Source: Megaera sp965229545 (GTDB lineage: Bacteria > Pseudomonadota > Alphaproteobacteria > Rickettsiales > Rickettsiaceae). Taken from it: a stretch of DNA of 64,000 nucleotides. Both the position numbers and the translations under genes were made by a program. Below the pieces are notes generated by a model. The model did not search any database. It was not told the DNA's origin and saw nothing but the letters and a program-made list of their open reading frames with translations. The DNA lies in contig OZ245887.1 in assembly GCA_965229545.1 (NCBI GenBank), positions 496,001 through 560,000 of the forward strand, written 5' to 3'. This document shows, one piece after another, positions 36,542 to 45,571 of this stretch (the stretch's first letter is position 1; every line of letters starts with the position of its first letter).

Positions 36542-37889
36542 TACTTCCCTCAAGGTTTTTGTTTTTAAATACATTTCTGGTATCGATTATAAGGCTAGCA
36601 TTCTCTATAACCGTTTTATAATCTATCGAGTCATGATCCGTACATACAATTATTGCATCATGAGACTGGATAGCTTCAATAGTCAGAAATATTGATTTTA
36701 TTCCTACTAGCCGAGGATATTCACTATCATGATCTATAGTACTAATTAATGGATCGTAATAATCTACTTCTGCTTTGCTATCTAAAAGATCTTGTATAAT
36801 TTTTAACGAAGGGCTCTCTCTCAAATCATCTACATTCTTTTTATACGCAACTCCTATAACTAGAATTTTACTGTTCCTTAGTCCTTTACCGAAACGAAGA
36901 TCCATTTCTTTACGAAGTTTTTCGATAACATAATCACCCATTTGTTTATTAATGTTGCCACTTAACTCCACAAGTTGCGTAGGCATACCGAATTCTCTAG
37001 CTCTCCATGTTAAATAAAAAGGATCAATAGGTATGCAATGCCCTCCAAGTCCAGGACCAGGATAAAAAGGCATATAACCAAAAGGTTTGGTTTTTGCAGC
37101 GTCGATAACTTCCCATATATCTATATCCATTTTAGAAAATATGCACTTTAATTCATTTACCAGGGCAATATTTACAAAACGGAAAATATTTTCTGTTAAT
37201 TTAACAGCTTCTGCAGTAGCAGAAGTACTAACTTCAGCGACCGTAGTAATTATTTGCTTGTAAAAAGTAATGGCTAGTTCCCTAGAATCATTATCATCCG
37301 CCCCTACAACCTTAGGTATCGTTGAAGTATTATATGCAACATTACCGGGGTCTTCGCGTTCAGGAGAATAAGCCAAATATATGTCTTTTCCTATTTTTAG
37401 ACCACTTTTTTCAAGCGTAGGAAATAATAACTCTTGTGTAGTACCCGGATAAGTAGTTGATTCCAGTATAATCAGTTGTCCTTTCCTGAGGTAGGACGCT
37501 ATTGTTTTAGTTGCCGAAGAAACATAGTTCATATCAGGTTCTCTATTTTTCGTAAGCGGCGTCGGAACACATATAAGTATTATATCCATTTTAGCAATAT
37601 CCTTCTCATTGGTAGTCGGGAAGAACTTTGAACTTTCATTTAACGATACTATGTCTTCATTACTTAACGTTTTTATGTATGTCTTACCGGTATTTAATTT
37701 TTCTATTCTCTTAATATTCTTGTCAAAACCGATACAGTTATAACCCTGACTAACTACCGCCCGGGCTAATGGCAGGCCTACATAGCCTAGGCCCATTATA
37801 CCTATGGTACATTTTTTACTGAGTATAGCTTGGGCTAATTCATGTTTCTGATTAGCAATTTCAATCACTTTTGTTTCTTTAGAGGCCAT
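36525..37889 (-). CDS. wbpA: UDP-N-acetylglucosamine 6-dehydrogenase (WbpA type)
   Basis: 454 residues. N-terminal NAD fold IGIMGLGYVGLPLARAV (about 29-45), catalytic Cys in GPGLGGHCIPIDPFYLT, and the C-terminal UDP-binding domain. It oxidises C6 of UDP-GlcNAc to the uronic acid, the entry step of the pathway. The sequence alone cannot separate WbpA from WecC; the neighbours favour WbpA. Confidence 0.92.
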   Translation of the reverse strand: MASKETKVIEIANQKHELAQAILSKKCTIGIMGLGYVGLPLARAVVSQGYNCIGFDKNIKRIEKLNTGKTYIKTLSNEDIVSLNESSKFFPTTNEKDIAKMDIILICVPTPLTKNREPDMNYVSSATKTIASYLRKGQLIILESTTYPGTTQELLFPTLEKSGLKIGKDIYLAYSPEREDPGNVAYNTSTIPKVVGADDNDSRELAITFYKQIITTVAEVSTSATAEAVKLTENIFRFVNIALVNELKCIFSKMDIDIWEVIDAAKTKPFGYMPFYPGPGLGGHCIPIDPFYLTWRAREFGMPTQLVELSGNINKQMGDYVIEKLRKEMDLRFGKGLRNSKILVIGVAYKKNVDDLRESPSLKIIQDLLDSKAEVDYYDPLISTIDHDSEYPRLVGIKSIFLTIEAIQSHDAIIVCTDHDSIDYKTVIENASLIIDTRNVFKNKNLEGSNVVKA

Positions 37890-37929
37890 ATTGTTTTTTT
37901 ATTAGCTTATAAAAATGAATTGTATTTAT

Positions 37930-39486
37930 TTAAGATATTACTTCTTCAAGTTCATTGTCGGAATTTAACCTATATTTTCTGTTCTCAAAAGGGCATAAGA
38001 GATCTTCACCTAATCTATTTCCTGAATGGCTCATCCACCCGATTTGACGTACAGGATTACCTACAACTAAAGCATGGGGTTTAACATTTTTTGTTACCAC
38101 AGCGCCTGCACCAACAAAGCTGTACTTTCCCAATTCCACACCACAAACTATTGTAGCATTTGCTCCTATGGTAACGCCTTTCCTAACGTAAGTTTTTCTA
38201 AATTCATCCTTGCGTTCTATTTCAGATCTAGGATTGTTGACATTAGTAAAAACACAAGACGGTCCGCAAAACACCCCATCTTCTAAAATCACCCCATTAT
38301 ATAAACTGACATTATTTTGGATTTTACAGCGGTCACCCACTATAACATCTGGACCTATCATAACATTTTGGCCAATAACACAATTTTCACCAATTTTCGT
38401 ACCTTTTAATATATGGGAAAAATGCCATATTTTCGTTCCAGAGCCTATTACGCAGCCATTATCGACAATTGCAGTTTCATGGACAAAATAATTGCTGTCT
38501 TCTCCTTCTAAATTAATTGAAACCTTTTTTTTTAAAGAAATTTCAGCTGCATCCAGAACTCTTAAGACTTTTAACCCTTTTTCACCAGAAGTTAGAGGAT
38601 TTTTATTTTGTATAATGGAATTTAAAAAATGCTGGCATTCGTTTTTTAAAGGCTCAACTTCAGCTAATTCAACATTAATAGGGTTAGATTTCTCTATAAC
38701 CGGAAAGCTATCTTCCCAATTAACTTTATGATTATACAGTTGTAGTTTCTTATCCCATGGCAAACAATCATCAAAAACTGCGATAGACTTGTCTCCTATG
38801 ACTACAAGCTTTTGTTCTTTATAAGGGTGAAACCATGAAACAAATATATGGGCCTTAAGGCCATTCTTGAATAATAAGTGCAAAGTTGCCGTATCCTCTA
38901 TTTCTTTATTAAAAAAGGAGGAACCTGTCGACCAAACCTGCTCGGGGTCACTACCAATAATACCTAGTATCATAGATATATCGTGTGGAGCAAAACTCCA
39001 TAGTACGTTTTCTTCTGTTCTTATTTTTCCTAGACTAAGCCTATTAGAATATATATATTGTAATTTACCTAATTTATTTTCTGAAACAAGCTGTTTTAAT
39101 TTTTGGTATGCAGGGTGGTATTGTAAAAGATGACCTACCATTAGCTTTTTATTGACTTTATTTGCTATTAAACAAAGCTCTTCTGCATCTTGTACACTTA
39201 TTGCAAGTGGTTTTTCCACAAATACATGTTTACCTGCCAGTAGTGATTGTTTTACATGCTCAGCATGCTTAAATGCAGGGGAAGCTATTACTACTGCATC
39301 TACATTACTTTCGATAACTTCATTAAATGTCAATGCTTTAACGTTATAAGTTTTAGCCATTTCTTTAGCGACTACTTCTTTTTCGTCACAAATAGCATCC
39401 AAAACCCCCAATTCGAAAAAGTTCCGTACTAAATTTTCCCCCCAATAACCACAACCAATAACCGCAACTTTAATAGCACTTTTCAT
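37930..39486 (-). CDS. Fused sugar 3-dehydrogenase and N-acetyltransferase (WbpB-WbpD)
   Basis: 518 residues with two enzymes in one chain. Residues 1-320: Gfo/Idh/MocA oxidoreductase (VAVIGCGYWGENLVRNF cofactor loop, HVFVEKPLAISV with the catalytic Lys). Residues about 330-500: left-handed beta-helix acyltransferase with hexapeptide repeats (IGSGTKIWHFSHI, IGENCVIGQNVMIGPDV, VVGNPVRQIGW). In Pseudomonas these are separate proteins, WbpB (3-oxidation) and WbpD (3-N-acetylation). It is the first gene of the locus. A TATAAT-like box lies about 95 bp upstream (39581-39586). Confidence 0.9.
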   Translation of the reverse strand: MKSAIKVAVIGCGYWGENLVRNFFELGVLDAICDEKEVVAKEMAKTYNVKALTFNEVIESNVDAVVIASPAFKHAEHVKQSLLAGKHVFVEKPLAISVQDAEELCLIANKVNKKLMVGHLLQYHPAYQKLKQLVSENKLGKLQYIYSNRLSLGKIRTEENVLWSFAPHDISMILGIIGSDPEQVWSTGSSFFNKEIEDTATLHLLFKNGLKAHIFVSWFHPYKEQKLVVIGDKSIAVFDDCLPWDKKLQLYNHKVNWEDSFPVIEKSNPINVELAEVEPLKNECQHFLNSIIQNKNPLTSGEKGLKVLRVLDAAEISLKKKVSINLEGEDSNYFVHETAIVDNGCVIGSGTKIWHFSHILKGTKIGENCVIGQNVMIGPDVIVGDRCKIQNNVSLYNGVILEDGVFCGPSCVFTNVNNPRSEIERKDEFRKTYVRKGVTIGANATIVCGVELGKYSFVGAGAVVTKNVKPHALVVGNPVRQIGWMSHSGNRLGEDLLCPFENRKYRLNSDNELEEVIS

Positions 39487-39735
39487 ACATATTTTTTATA
39501 AAATTAAATCGTAAATCTGCTTTACCACTTTAGCCAGATTTAATTTTTTTTAAGAAGCATGATAAACAAAATATATATACATTATAATACTAATTCTTAC
39601 AAGTTATTATTTCTAATTTTAAATTTTACGTTAATAGCAATTGCCGACCAATTTGATAATCATTTTTTAATGAATTTTGAAGATATATAAGTCTGAGAAA
39701 TGGCCGTTATCGGATCAGTTACTGGGATAAGCCTT
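39487..39735. other. Intergenic spacer upstream of the glycan locus
   Basis: 249 bp of AT-rich sequence with no gene. A minus-strand TATAAT (complement at 39581-39586) is a plausible -10 for the glycan operon, but no good -35 sits 16-18 bp upstream. Confidence 0.35.
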
Positions 39736-40212
39736 CTAAGCATAATTATTTCCATATTCAAATCTAGCTTTTTTAGATGATACTTTTCCTTGGCAATAAG
39801 ATTTACCTGGATTAACAAGTAGAGACTTCATAGCTTCTCTTCCAAGAAGCATTCTATAACGCATTATGTCACGTTTTGTAAGTGTTATATCAATATCCCA
39901 ATAATGATGACCTATTTTTATTGGCGATCTAATAACTACACGTTCTTCTTTATGACCATTTGAGCTCCTAACTACTCGGCTATCGATAATTTCAGCTAAG
40001 GCATACCTTGTAATACTATCATTTTTTTGTAAAGGATGGATTACAAATTTAGCGTATTTTTTGTTGTTTATTTCTAAAATGTCTAAATCATAAGCATGAA
40101 TGGCAGAAGTTTTTGCCCCTGTATCAATTTTTACTTTTATTAAAGGAGTATTTAACATTGGCAGAGAGGCCCATTCCCTCCAACCAACCAACAACGATTC
40201 TTTAGTTAGCAT
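39736..40212 (-). CDS. rimB: RimB-like retropepsin-fold protein (ATP-dependent zinc protease family)
   Basis: 158 residues. VKIDTGAKTSAIHA (about 27-40) is the aspartyl-protease-like DTGA signature and RYRMLLGREAMKSLLVNPGKSY ends the fold (pieces: RYRMLLGREAM, LLVNPGKSY). This Zn_protease/DUF785 family is usually found beside RimK ligases. It is the third gene of the rimK block and starts at the base where the AstE-tail frame ends. Its role in RimK chemistry is not settled here. Confidence 0.85.
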   Translation of the reverse strand: MLTKESLLVGWREWASLPMLNTPLIKVKIDTGAKTSAIHAYDLDILEINNKKYAKFVIHPLQKNDSITRYALAEIIDSRVVRSSNGHKEERVVIRSPIKIGHHYWDIDITLTKRDIMRYRMLLGREAMKSLLVNPGKSYCQGKVSSKKARFEYGNNYA

Positions 40213-41234
40213 TATTCTAATTCCTCATCAAAATACATTACTTCCTCAGCAACAGCTCTTACATTATCAAATGTTGCTACGTGGAATAAAGCATCTCCAT
40301 TGCTAACAAGAGGCATCATCGTAATACCAATAATAATTCCAGTTTTTTTTGCTTTAACATAGGTTTTTTCAGTACCAAAAGGGTTCGAAATTATGCCAAG
40401 TATTTGATCTTTATTTACTTTATTACCGATTTTTTTCTTCACTTACAAGCTTCCACTAATTGGAGCGCGAACCCAATGGCTCGATTCAGCTCTAAATACT
40501 TCTCTAGATTTTGGCAGCCTTGACCTAACAGATTTTTTCTGAATCATGCCAATTTCGCACATGACAGCAATAATTCCGTTTTCTGCTGAAGAAATTATTT
40601 TCTCGTCATATCTTAAAGCTTCTCCCCCCTCAAACAGTAAAATATTTATCCCTTTTTCAAAAGCCGCCTGACGCAAGGATCCATCCCTCATATTAGAATT
40701 TAAAATTACTGGAACACCAAGTGCTTTTGCTAGCTTTTCTACCTCAGGATCATCTAAACACCCTCTGACTTGTGGGAGATTAAACCTATGAGCGCTGCCG
40801 GTGTGAAGGTCAATACCATATTGACATTTCATTACTATTTCTTTCATAAAAACATGCGCTATTCGCGAAGCAAGGGAACCATTTTTTGAACCAGGAAATG
40901 TTCTATTCAAATCCCTTCTATCTGGTAGGTATCTAAGGTTACGATTAAAACCAAAAACATTTACAATTGGTACAGCAATTAAAGTACCTTTTATAGAGGA
41001 AAGGATATTTTTGCGAGAAAGTAGCCTTTTTATTGATTCAACACCATTAATTTCGTCACCATGTATAGCACCGCTAACAAACATTACAGGGCCATCTTCT
41101 TTTCCACGAATCACTTCTACCGGTATGGTAATATCTGTATGGTCATAGAGTTTAGCAATTACAATCTCTAATTGTTTTCGTTCCCCTTTTTCTATTTTTA
41201 GCCCATTAATAACCAAGCTTTTTTCTGTTTCCAT
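40212..41234 (-). pseudogene. AstE/AspA-family M14 deacylase split by an in-frame TAA
   Basis: The catalytic part (40443-41234, 263 residues) has zinc motif AIHGDEINGVE, DLHTGSAHRF and LLFEGGE. An in-frame TAA at 40443-40445 interrupts ...RAPISGSL, and the frame continues without shift from GTG 40442 into VKKKIGNKVNKDQILGIISN, the expected C-terminal beta-domain (76 residues). Either the gene is a pseudogene, or two polypeptides are made by stop/restart at TAAGTG. It starts 4 bp after rimK. Family members remove acyl or glutamyl groups. Confidence 0.85.
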
Positions 41235-41237
41235 AAC

Positions 41238-42164
41238 TTAAAACTTCATATTTTCCGGTGTCTTCTTTTTTTTAAAGCGATTAATAGCAAACTTTTCTAT
41301 ATGTTCTATAATTGCAGTGGCAATGTCCTTGCCTGTTACCTTTTCTATTCCTTCGAGGCCAGGAGATGAATTGACTTCCAGTACTAACGGCCCATGGGAT
41401 GATCTTACAATATCTACTCCTGCTACCTCAAGACCTAAAGATTTTGCTGCTTTTACGGCTACAGTTCTTTCTTCAGGCCTAAGTTTCACAGGTTCAGCAC
41501 TGCCGCCACTATGTAAATTGGAACGAAAATCACCATCAGCACTTTGGCGTTTCATAGCTGCAAAAACTTTATCTCCAATCACAAAACACCTAATATCTGA
41601 ACCACCAGCTTCTTTGATGAATTCCTGTACCAAGAAATCTGCTTCTAAATTTAAAAAGGCATTAATTAAACTTTCAGCCGCTTTATTAGTTTCCGCAAGT
41701 AATACTCCCCGGCCTTGAGTCCCGCTTAAGACTTTAACAATGAGAGGAGCACCACCGACGAATTTTATAAGATCTTCTGTAGCATTTGCCGAGTGAGCAT
41801 AACTTGTTATGGGCATTGCGATATTTTTTCTAGCAAGTAATTGATGTGCTCTAAGTTTATCTCGAGATCTAGTGATTGCAACCGATCCATTTAAGGAATA
41901 GACACCAGAAACTTCGAACTGCCGCAGAACAGCTGCTCCATAAGAAGTAACTTTTGAGCCGATTCTTGGTATTACTGCGTCAAATTCCAATTTAGATTTT
42001 TCGAAATCGTTTTTATAATAGATATGAGGATTATTGGCGGTAATATTGACATAACATTTTAATACGTCGACTACCTTAACTTCGTGACCTCTTTTTTCTG
42101 CTGCTTCCACTAACCTTTGGGTGGAATAAATCTTTTTACTCCGTGATAATATACCTAATTTCAT
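41238..42164 (-). CDS. rimK: RimK-type ATP-grasp amino-acid ligase
   Basis: 308 residues, about the E. coli RimK length. MKLGILSRSKKIYSTQRLVEA N-terminus, VKVLSGTQGRGVLLAE and VQEFIKEAGGSDIRCFVIG form the ATP-grasp, and VLEVNSSPGLEGIE holds the metal-binding Glu/Asn. E. coli RimK adds glutamates to ribosomal protein S6. It lies first in a three-gene block with the AstE-like and RimB-like genes. Free-living proteobacteria use this trio; its presence in a reduced genome is notable. Confidence 0.92.
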   Translation of the reverse strand: MKLGILSRSKKIYSTQRLVEAAEKRGHEVKVVDVLKCYVNITANNPHIYYKNDFEKSKLEFDAVIPRIGSKVTSYGAAVLRQFEVSGVYSLNGSVAITRSRDKLRAHQLLARKNIAMPITSYAHSANATEDLIKFVGGAPLIVKVLSGTQGRGVLLAETNKAAESLINAFLNLEADFLVQEFIKEAGGSDIRCFVIGDKVFAAMKRQSADGDFRSNLHSGGSAEPVKLRPEERTVAVKAAKSLGLEVAGVDIVRSSHGPLVLEVNSSPGLEGIEKVTGKDIATAIIEHIEKFAINRFKKKKTPENMKF

Positions 42165-42383
42165 TTTGAGTCCTGCATAAACATTTGTTTTAAAATTTTT
42201 TATCTTAATTTTTTTATTAAGATTAAGTTGGTATACACTATCAAATCGGTCTTAAGTATATATAATACCAAATACTACCGAAGATTTACCATAAATCATG
42301 ACTACTATTGTTGTTATTAAAATACTTTGTGGTTTTTATTTGTTAAGGTTAGCTCTAGATTAACTCCACCTACAATGGTGAAT

Positions 42384-43106
42384 CTATATCAAATCACCTA
42401 CATTTTGTAGAAATAATCTTGCTCGATGAGAATTTGGTTTGGTAAAAAATTCATTTGCCGGCTGGTCTGCTAAAACCCTTCCTTGATCCATAAAAATAAT
42501 TCTATCAGCAATAATTTTTGCAAATTTTATATGGTGGGTAATAACTATCATCGTCATTTGATTCTTTAGCTGAGAAATGATTTCTATGATATCTTTTATT
42601 ACTTCAGGATCTAGCGCAGAAGTAGGTTCATCAAATAGCATAATTTCAGGATCCATCATCAAAGCCCGTGCTATTGCTACTCTTTGCTTTTGACCACCAG
42701 ATAAGTCCATAGGATAAAAGGAAGCTTTTTCGAGGACACCGAATTGTTTTAACAGAACCTTAGCTTTTCCTTCCGATTCTTTTGGATGCACTTTAATAAC
42801 ATTAATCGGCCCGTAGGTTAAATTTTCTAAAACAGTCATGTGCGGAAAAAGATGGAACTGCTGAAAAACCATACCAATCTTGAAACATAACTTTCCTCTA
42901 TTACGTCTTGTTAGTTTTTTCCCATCTATTAATACCGATCCACTAGTGGGGTTTTCTAAATTGTTTATACAACGTATTAAAGTCGATTTTCCACTTCCAG
43001 AAGAACCAATTATGACTACCGTTTCCCTCTTGTCAAAAACCAGATTAATATCAGAAATAACTTTTTGCCCTACAAAGCTTTTTGACACATTCTGAAGCGT
43101 TATCAT
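42384..43106 (-). CDS. glnQ: Amino-acid (glutamine) ABC transporter ATP-binding protein
   Basis: 240 residues. Walker A IGSSGSGKSTLIRC (about 32-45), signature LSGGQKQRVAIARAL, Walker B IMLFDEPTSALDPE and the switch His in VITHHIKF. It energises polar amino-acid import with GlnP, whose gene overlaps by 4 bp upstream. The host-derived substrate is probably glutamine. A binding-protein gene is not adjacent. Confidence 0.92.
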   Translation of the reverse strand: MITLQNVSKSFVGQKVISDINLVFDKRETVVIIGSSGSGKSTLIRCINNLENPTSGSVLIDGKKLTRRNRGKLCFKIGMVFQQFHLFPHMTVLENLTYGPINVIKVHPKESEGKAKVLLKQFGVLEKASFYPMDLSGGQKQRVAIARALMMDPEIMLFDEPTSALDPEVIKDIIEIISQLKNQMTMIVITHHIKFAKIIADRIIFMDQGRVLADQPANEFFTKPNSHRARLFLQNVGDLI

Positions 43107-43756
43107 AAAGCTAATCTTCTTTCTAAAATTTTAGCAAAAGAGCTAACTATCATAACCATTATGTAATAAGTAATGGCTGCTGTTAGCATTGGGGTAAAAT
43201 AACTATAAGTCTCTGCTGAGACAGTTTGGGCCCTTTTCATTATATCCATACCCCCTATAACCGATATTAGCGCTGACTCTTTGATTAAATTGATTAGTTC
43301 ATTTACTAAAGCCGGTAGAATATTACGCAAAGCCTGAGGTAAAATTATGTCTTTCATTCTTAGTACAGGGGGAATACCTAAAGCTTTTGCTGCTTCTATT
43401 TGACCTTTATCAACCCCTTTAATGCCGGCTTTAATAATTTCCGAAACATACGCCCCGGAATTTAAGGAAAATGCAACCACTCCGGAAATAAATATGCTTA
43501 TTTTAATTCCAAGTAAACTAGGTAAGCCGTAATGGATTATGGTTAACTGTACAAGCATTGGGGTACCTCTAAAAACTGAGGTATAACTAACGGCAAATAC
43601 TCGGAGTAATTTACTGTCTGCGGTCTTGCAAATAGCAAGCAATGTCCCGATTATCATACCGAAACATACTGAGGCAATACTGTATTGCAAAGTAACCCCA
43701 GTACCTTTAATTATGTAATAAAGATGAGGCCAAAAAGCCACTAAGTCGCTATACAT
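43103..43756 (-). CDS. glnP: Amino-acid (glutamine) ABC transporter permease
   Basis: 217 residues with about five membrane helices. The EAA loop is AAKALGIPPVLRMKDIILPQ and the HEK/HisMQ-type motif FRGTPMLVQLTI is present. It begins 300 bp from pepA on the other strand, so the two share a divergent promoter region. Confidence 0.92.
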   Translation of the reverse strand: MYSDLVAFWPHLYYIIKGTGVTLQYSIASVCFGMIIGTLLAICKTADSKLLRVFAVSYTSVFRGTPMLVQLTIIHYGLPSLLGIKISIFISGVVAFSLNSGAYVSEIIKAGIKGVDKGQIEAAKALGIPPVLRMKDIILPQALRNILPALVNELINLIKESALISVIGGMDIMKRAQTVSAETYSYFTPMLTAAITYYIMVMIVSSFAKILERRLAL

Positions 43757-44056
43757 TAATAAAATAAACCAAGTAAAATATAACTAGAGAGCTAAACCAA
43801 TAATTACCAAACGAGGAATAATATTATTAAATAGTTTTTGCGTCAATAACTTCCTACGGGTTATAAAATTAGGGCTATGGTAATAGAATTCCGTGTTCTT
43901 AAGGAAAAACATATTTAATTGAAGCATGAAAGTAAAAATTTTATCTTATTTATACTTTAGGGTTTATAAATAGCTTCCAGGATTTTGAATTTATATTGTA
44001 AACCCTGGAGTGTGATTATATACTTATATTTTTGATTAAATATAAGGATAAGCACA
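43757..44056. other. Divergent glnP/pepA control region with overlapping inverted repeats
   Basis: In the pepA leader, AGGGTTTA (43959-43966) is complementary to TAAACCCT (43999-44006), and TCCAGG (43976-43981) to CCTGGA (44004-44009). The two downstream arms overlap by three bases, so only one stem can form fully at a time. No consensus promoter was identified. The rest of the spacer holds no gene. Confidence 0.4.
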
Positions 44057-45571
44057 ATGTTAAAAGTTTCTTTCGAAAATAAAGACCTGGATAATAATGA
44101 AGCCATAGCTATTATTATCAATGATCAGTTAAAAATAGATTCTGACACCATGTTAATTGATCAGAAACATCATGGTCTCATATCTAAAACTATTAAAGAT
44201 AAAAGAATTTTTAAACCAGAATACGGTTATTCAAAAATTTTAACTACAACCAATAAAGATGGAGAGGTACGTTACCTCATTTTAATTGCTCTAGGTTCAG
44301 AAGATAATATTTCAGAAGTAAAAATTGAAGAAATAGGTGGAAAAATTCACTCGCTTGCTACTTCTTGTAAAGCGTCTTCAGTTGGAATCCGGATACCAAA
44401 TAAAATAGGCTCTCTTAAACAGGAAAAAATTGCAGCTTTATTAGGCGGGGGAGCGCTGCTTGCTTCTTATAGATTTGATAAATACCAAACCATGAAAAGT
44501 AATGATGACAAGTTCATCACTGAGGATTTTGATATCATAGTTGATGATCACGAGCACGCACTTAAATTTTTTGAAGAGCAAAAATCTTCGGCTTTAGGAG
44601 TGTTCTTTGCTCGGGATTGCATCAATGAAGTACCAAATATTCTGAATCCAGAAAGTTATGCTGAAAGAATATTAGAAAAATTGGAACCACTTGGGATTGA
44701 TGTAGATGTACTCGGGGAAAGCCAAATGCGTAGCCTTGGTATGGGAGCGTTACTTGGAGTTGGCCAAGGTTCTTCTAACGAATCCAAATTAGTGGTGATG
44801 AAGTATAATGGGTTAGACGACGATAGTGATCCAATATGTTTTGTTGGTAAAGGAGTAACCTTTGATACCGGTGGTATTTCGTTAAAACCAGCCGCTGGTA
44901 TGGCAGATATGAAATATGATATGGGCGGATCTGCAGCTGTAGTCGGTGTTATTAAAGCTCTTGCGCTTAGAAATGCTAAAGTTAATGTAGTCGGTATAGT
45001 AGGATTAGTTGAAAACATGCCAGGAGGAAACGCTCAAAGACCTGGTGACGTTGTTAGGACAATGTCTGGTCAAACTGTGGAAGTTTTAAATACCGATGCT
45101 GAAGGACGTTTAGTTTTGTGTGATTGCGTAACCTATCTCCAAGAACACTTTAAACCAGCTTGTATAGTGAATATAGCAACCTTAACAGGGGCTATTTCGA
45201 TTTCTTTAGGCAATACTTATGCAGGCTGTTACGCAAACGATGACAAGCTAGCTCACCAGTTGATTGCCTCATCACTTAAAACAAACGAGAAGTTATGGCG
45301 TATGCCTTTGCACCCCGACTATAACGATATGCTCAAATCCACAGTTGCTGATATCGCGAATATCGGTTCTGAAAAAGGCTTAGCAGGTAGTTCTACTGCT
45401 GCACATTTTATAGGCCGCTTTATTAAAGAGGGAGTAAAATGGGCTCACCTAGACATAGCAGGGGTGGCCTACGATAAAAAAGGAACAAATCCAATTTGCC
45501 ATAAAGGTGCTGTAGGTTTTGGCGTAAGATTATTAAATCAATTTGTAAAAGACAATTATGAGTCCAAATAA
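44057..45571 (+). CDS. pepA: Leucyl aminopeptidase (M17)
   Basis: 504 residues. The M17 signature NTDAEGRLVLCD (about 345-356) and metal-binding segments VGKGVTFDTGGISLKPAAG and MKYDMGGSAAV are intact. It is a hexameric cytosolic zinc/manganese enzyme that trims N-terminal residues from peptides. It overlaps the MipZ-like gene by 14 bp. Confidence 0.96.
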   Translation: MLKVSFENKDLDNNEAIAIIINDQLKIDSDTMLIDQKHHGLISKTIKDKRIFKPEYGYSKILTTTNKDGEVRYLILIALGSEDNISEVKIEEIGGKIHSLATSCKASSVGIRIPNKIGSLKQEKIAALLGGGALLASYRFDKYQTMKSNDDKFITEDFDIIVDDHEHALKFFEEQKSSALGVFFARDCINEVPNILNPESYAERILEKLEPLGIDVDVLGESQMRSLGMGALLGVGQGSSNESKLVVMKYNGLDDDSDPICFVGKGVTFDTGGISLKPAAGMADMKYDMGGSAAVVGVIKALALRNAKVNVVGIVGLVENMPGGNAQRPGDVVRTMSGQTVEVLNTDAEGRLVLCDCVTYLQEHFKPACIVNIATLTGAISISLGNTYAGCYANDDKLAHQLIASSLKTNEKLWRMPLHPDYNDMLKSTVADIANIGSEKGLAGSSTAAHFIGRFIKEGVKWAHLDIAGVAYDKKGTNPICHKGAVGFGVRLLNQFVKDNYESK

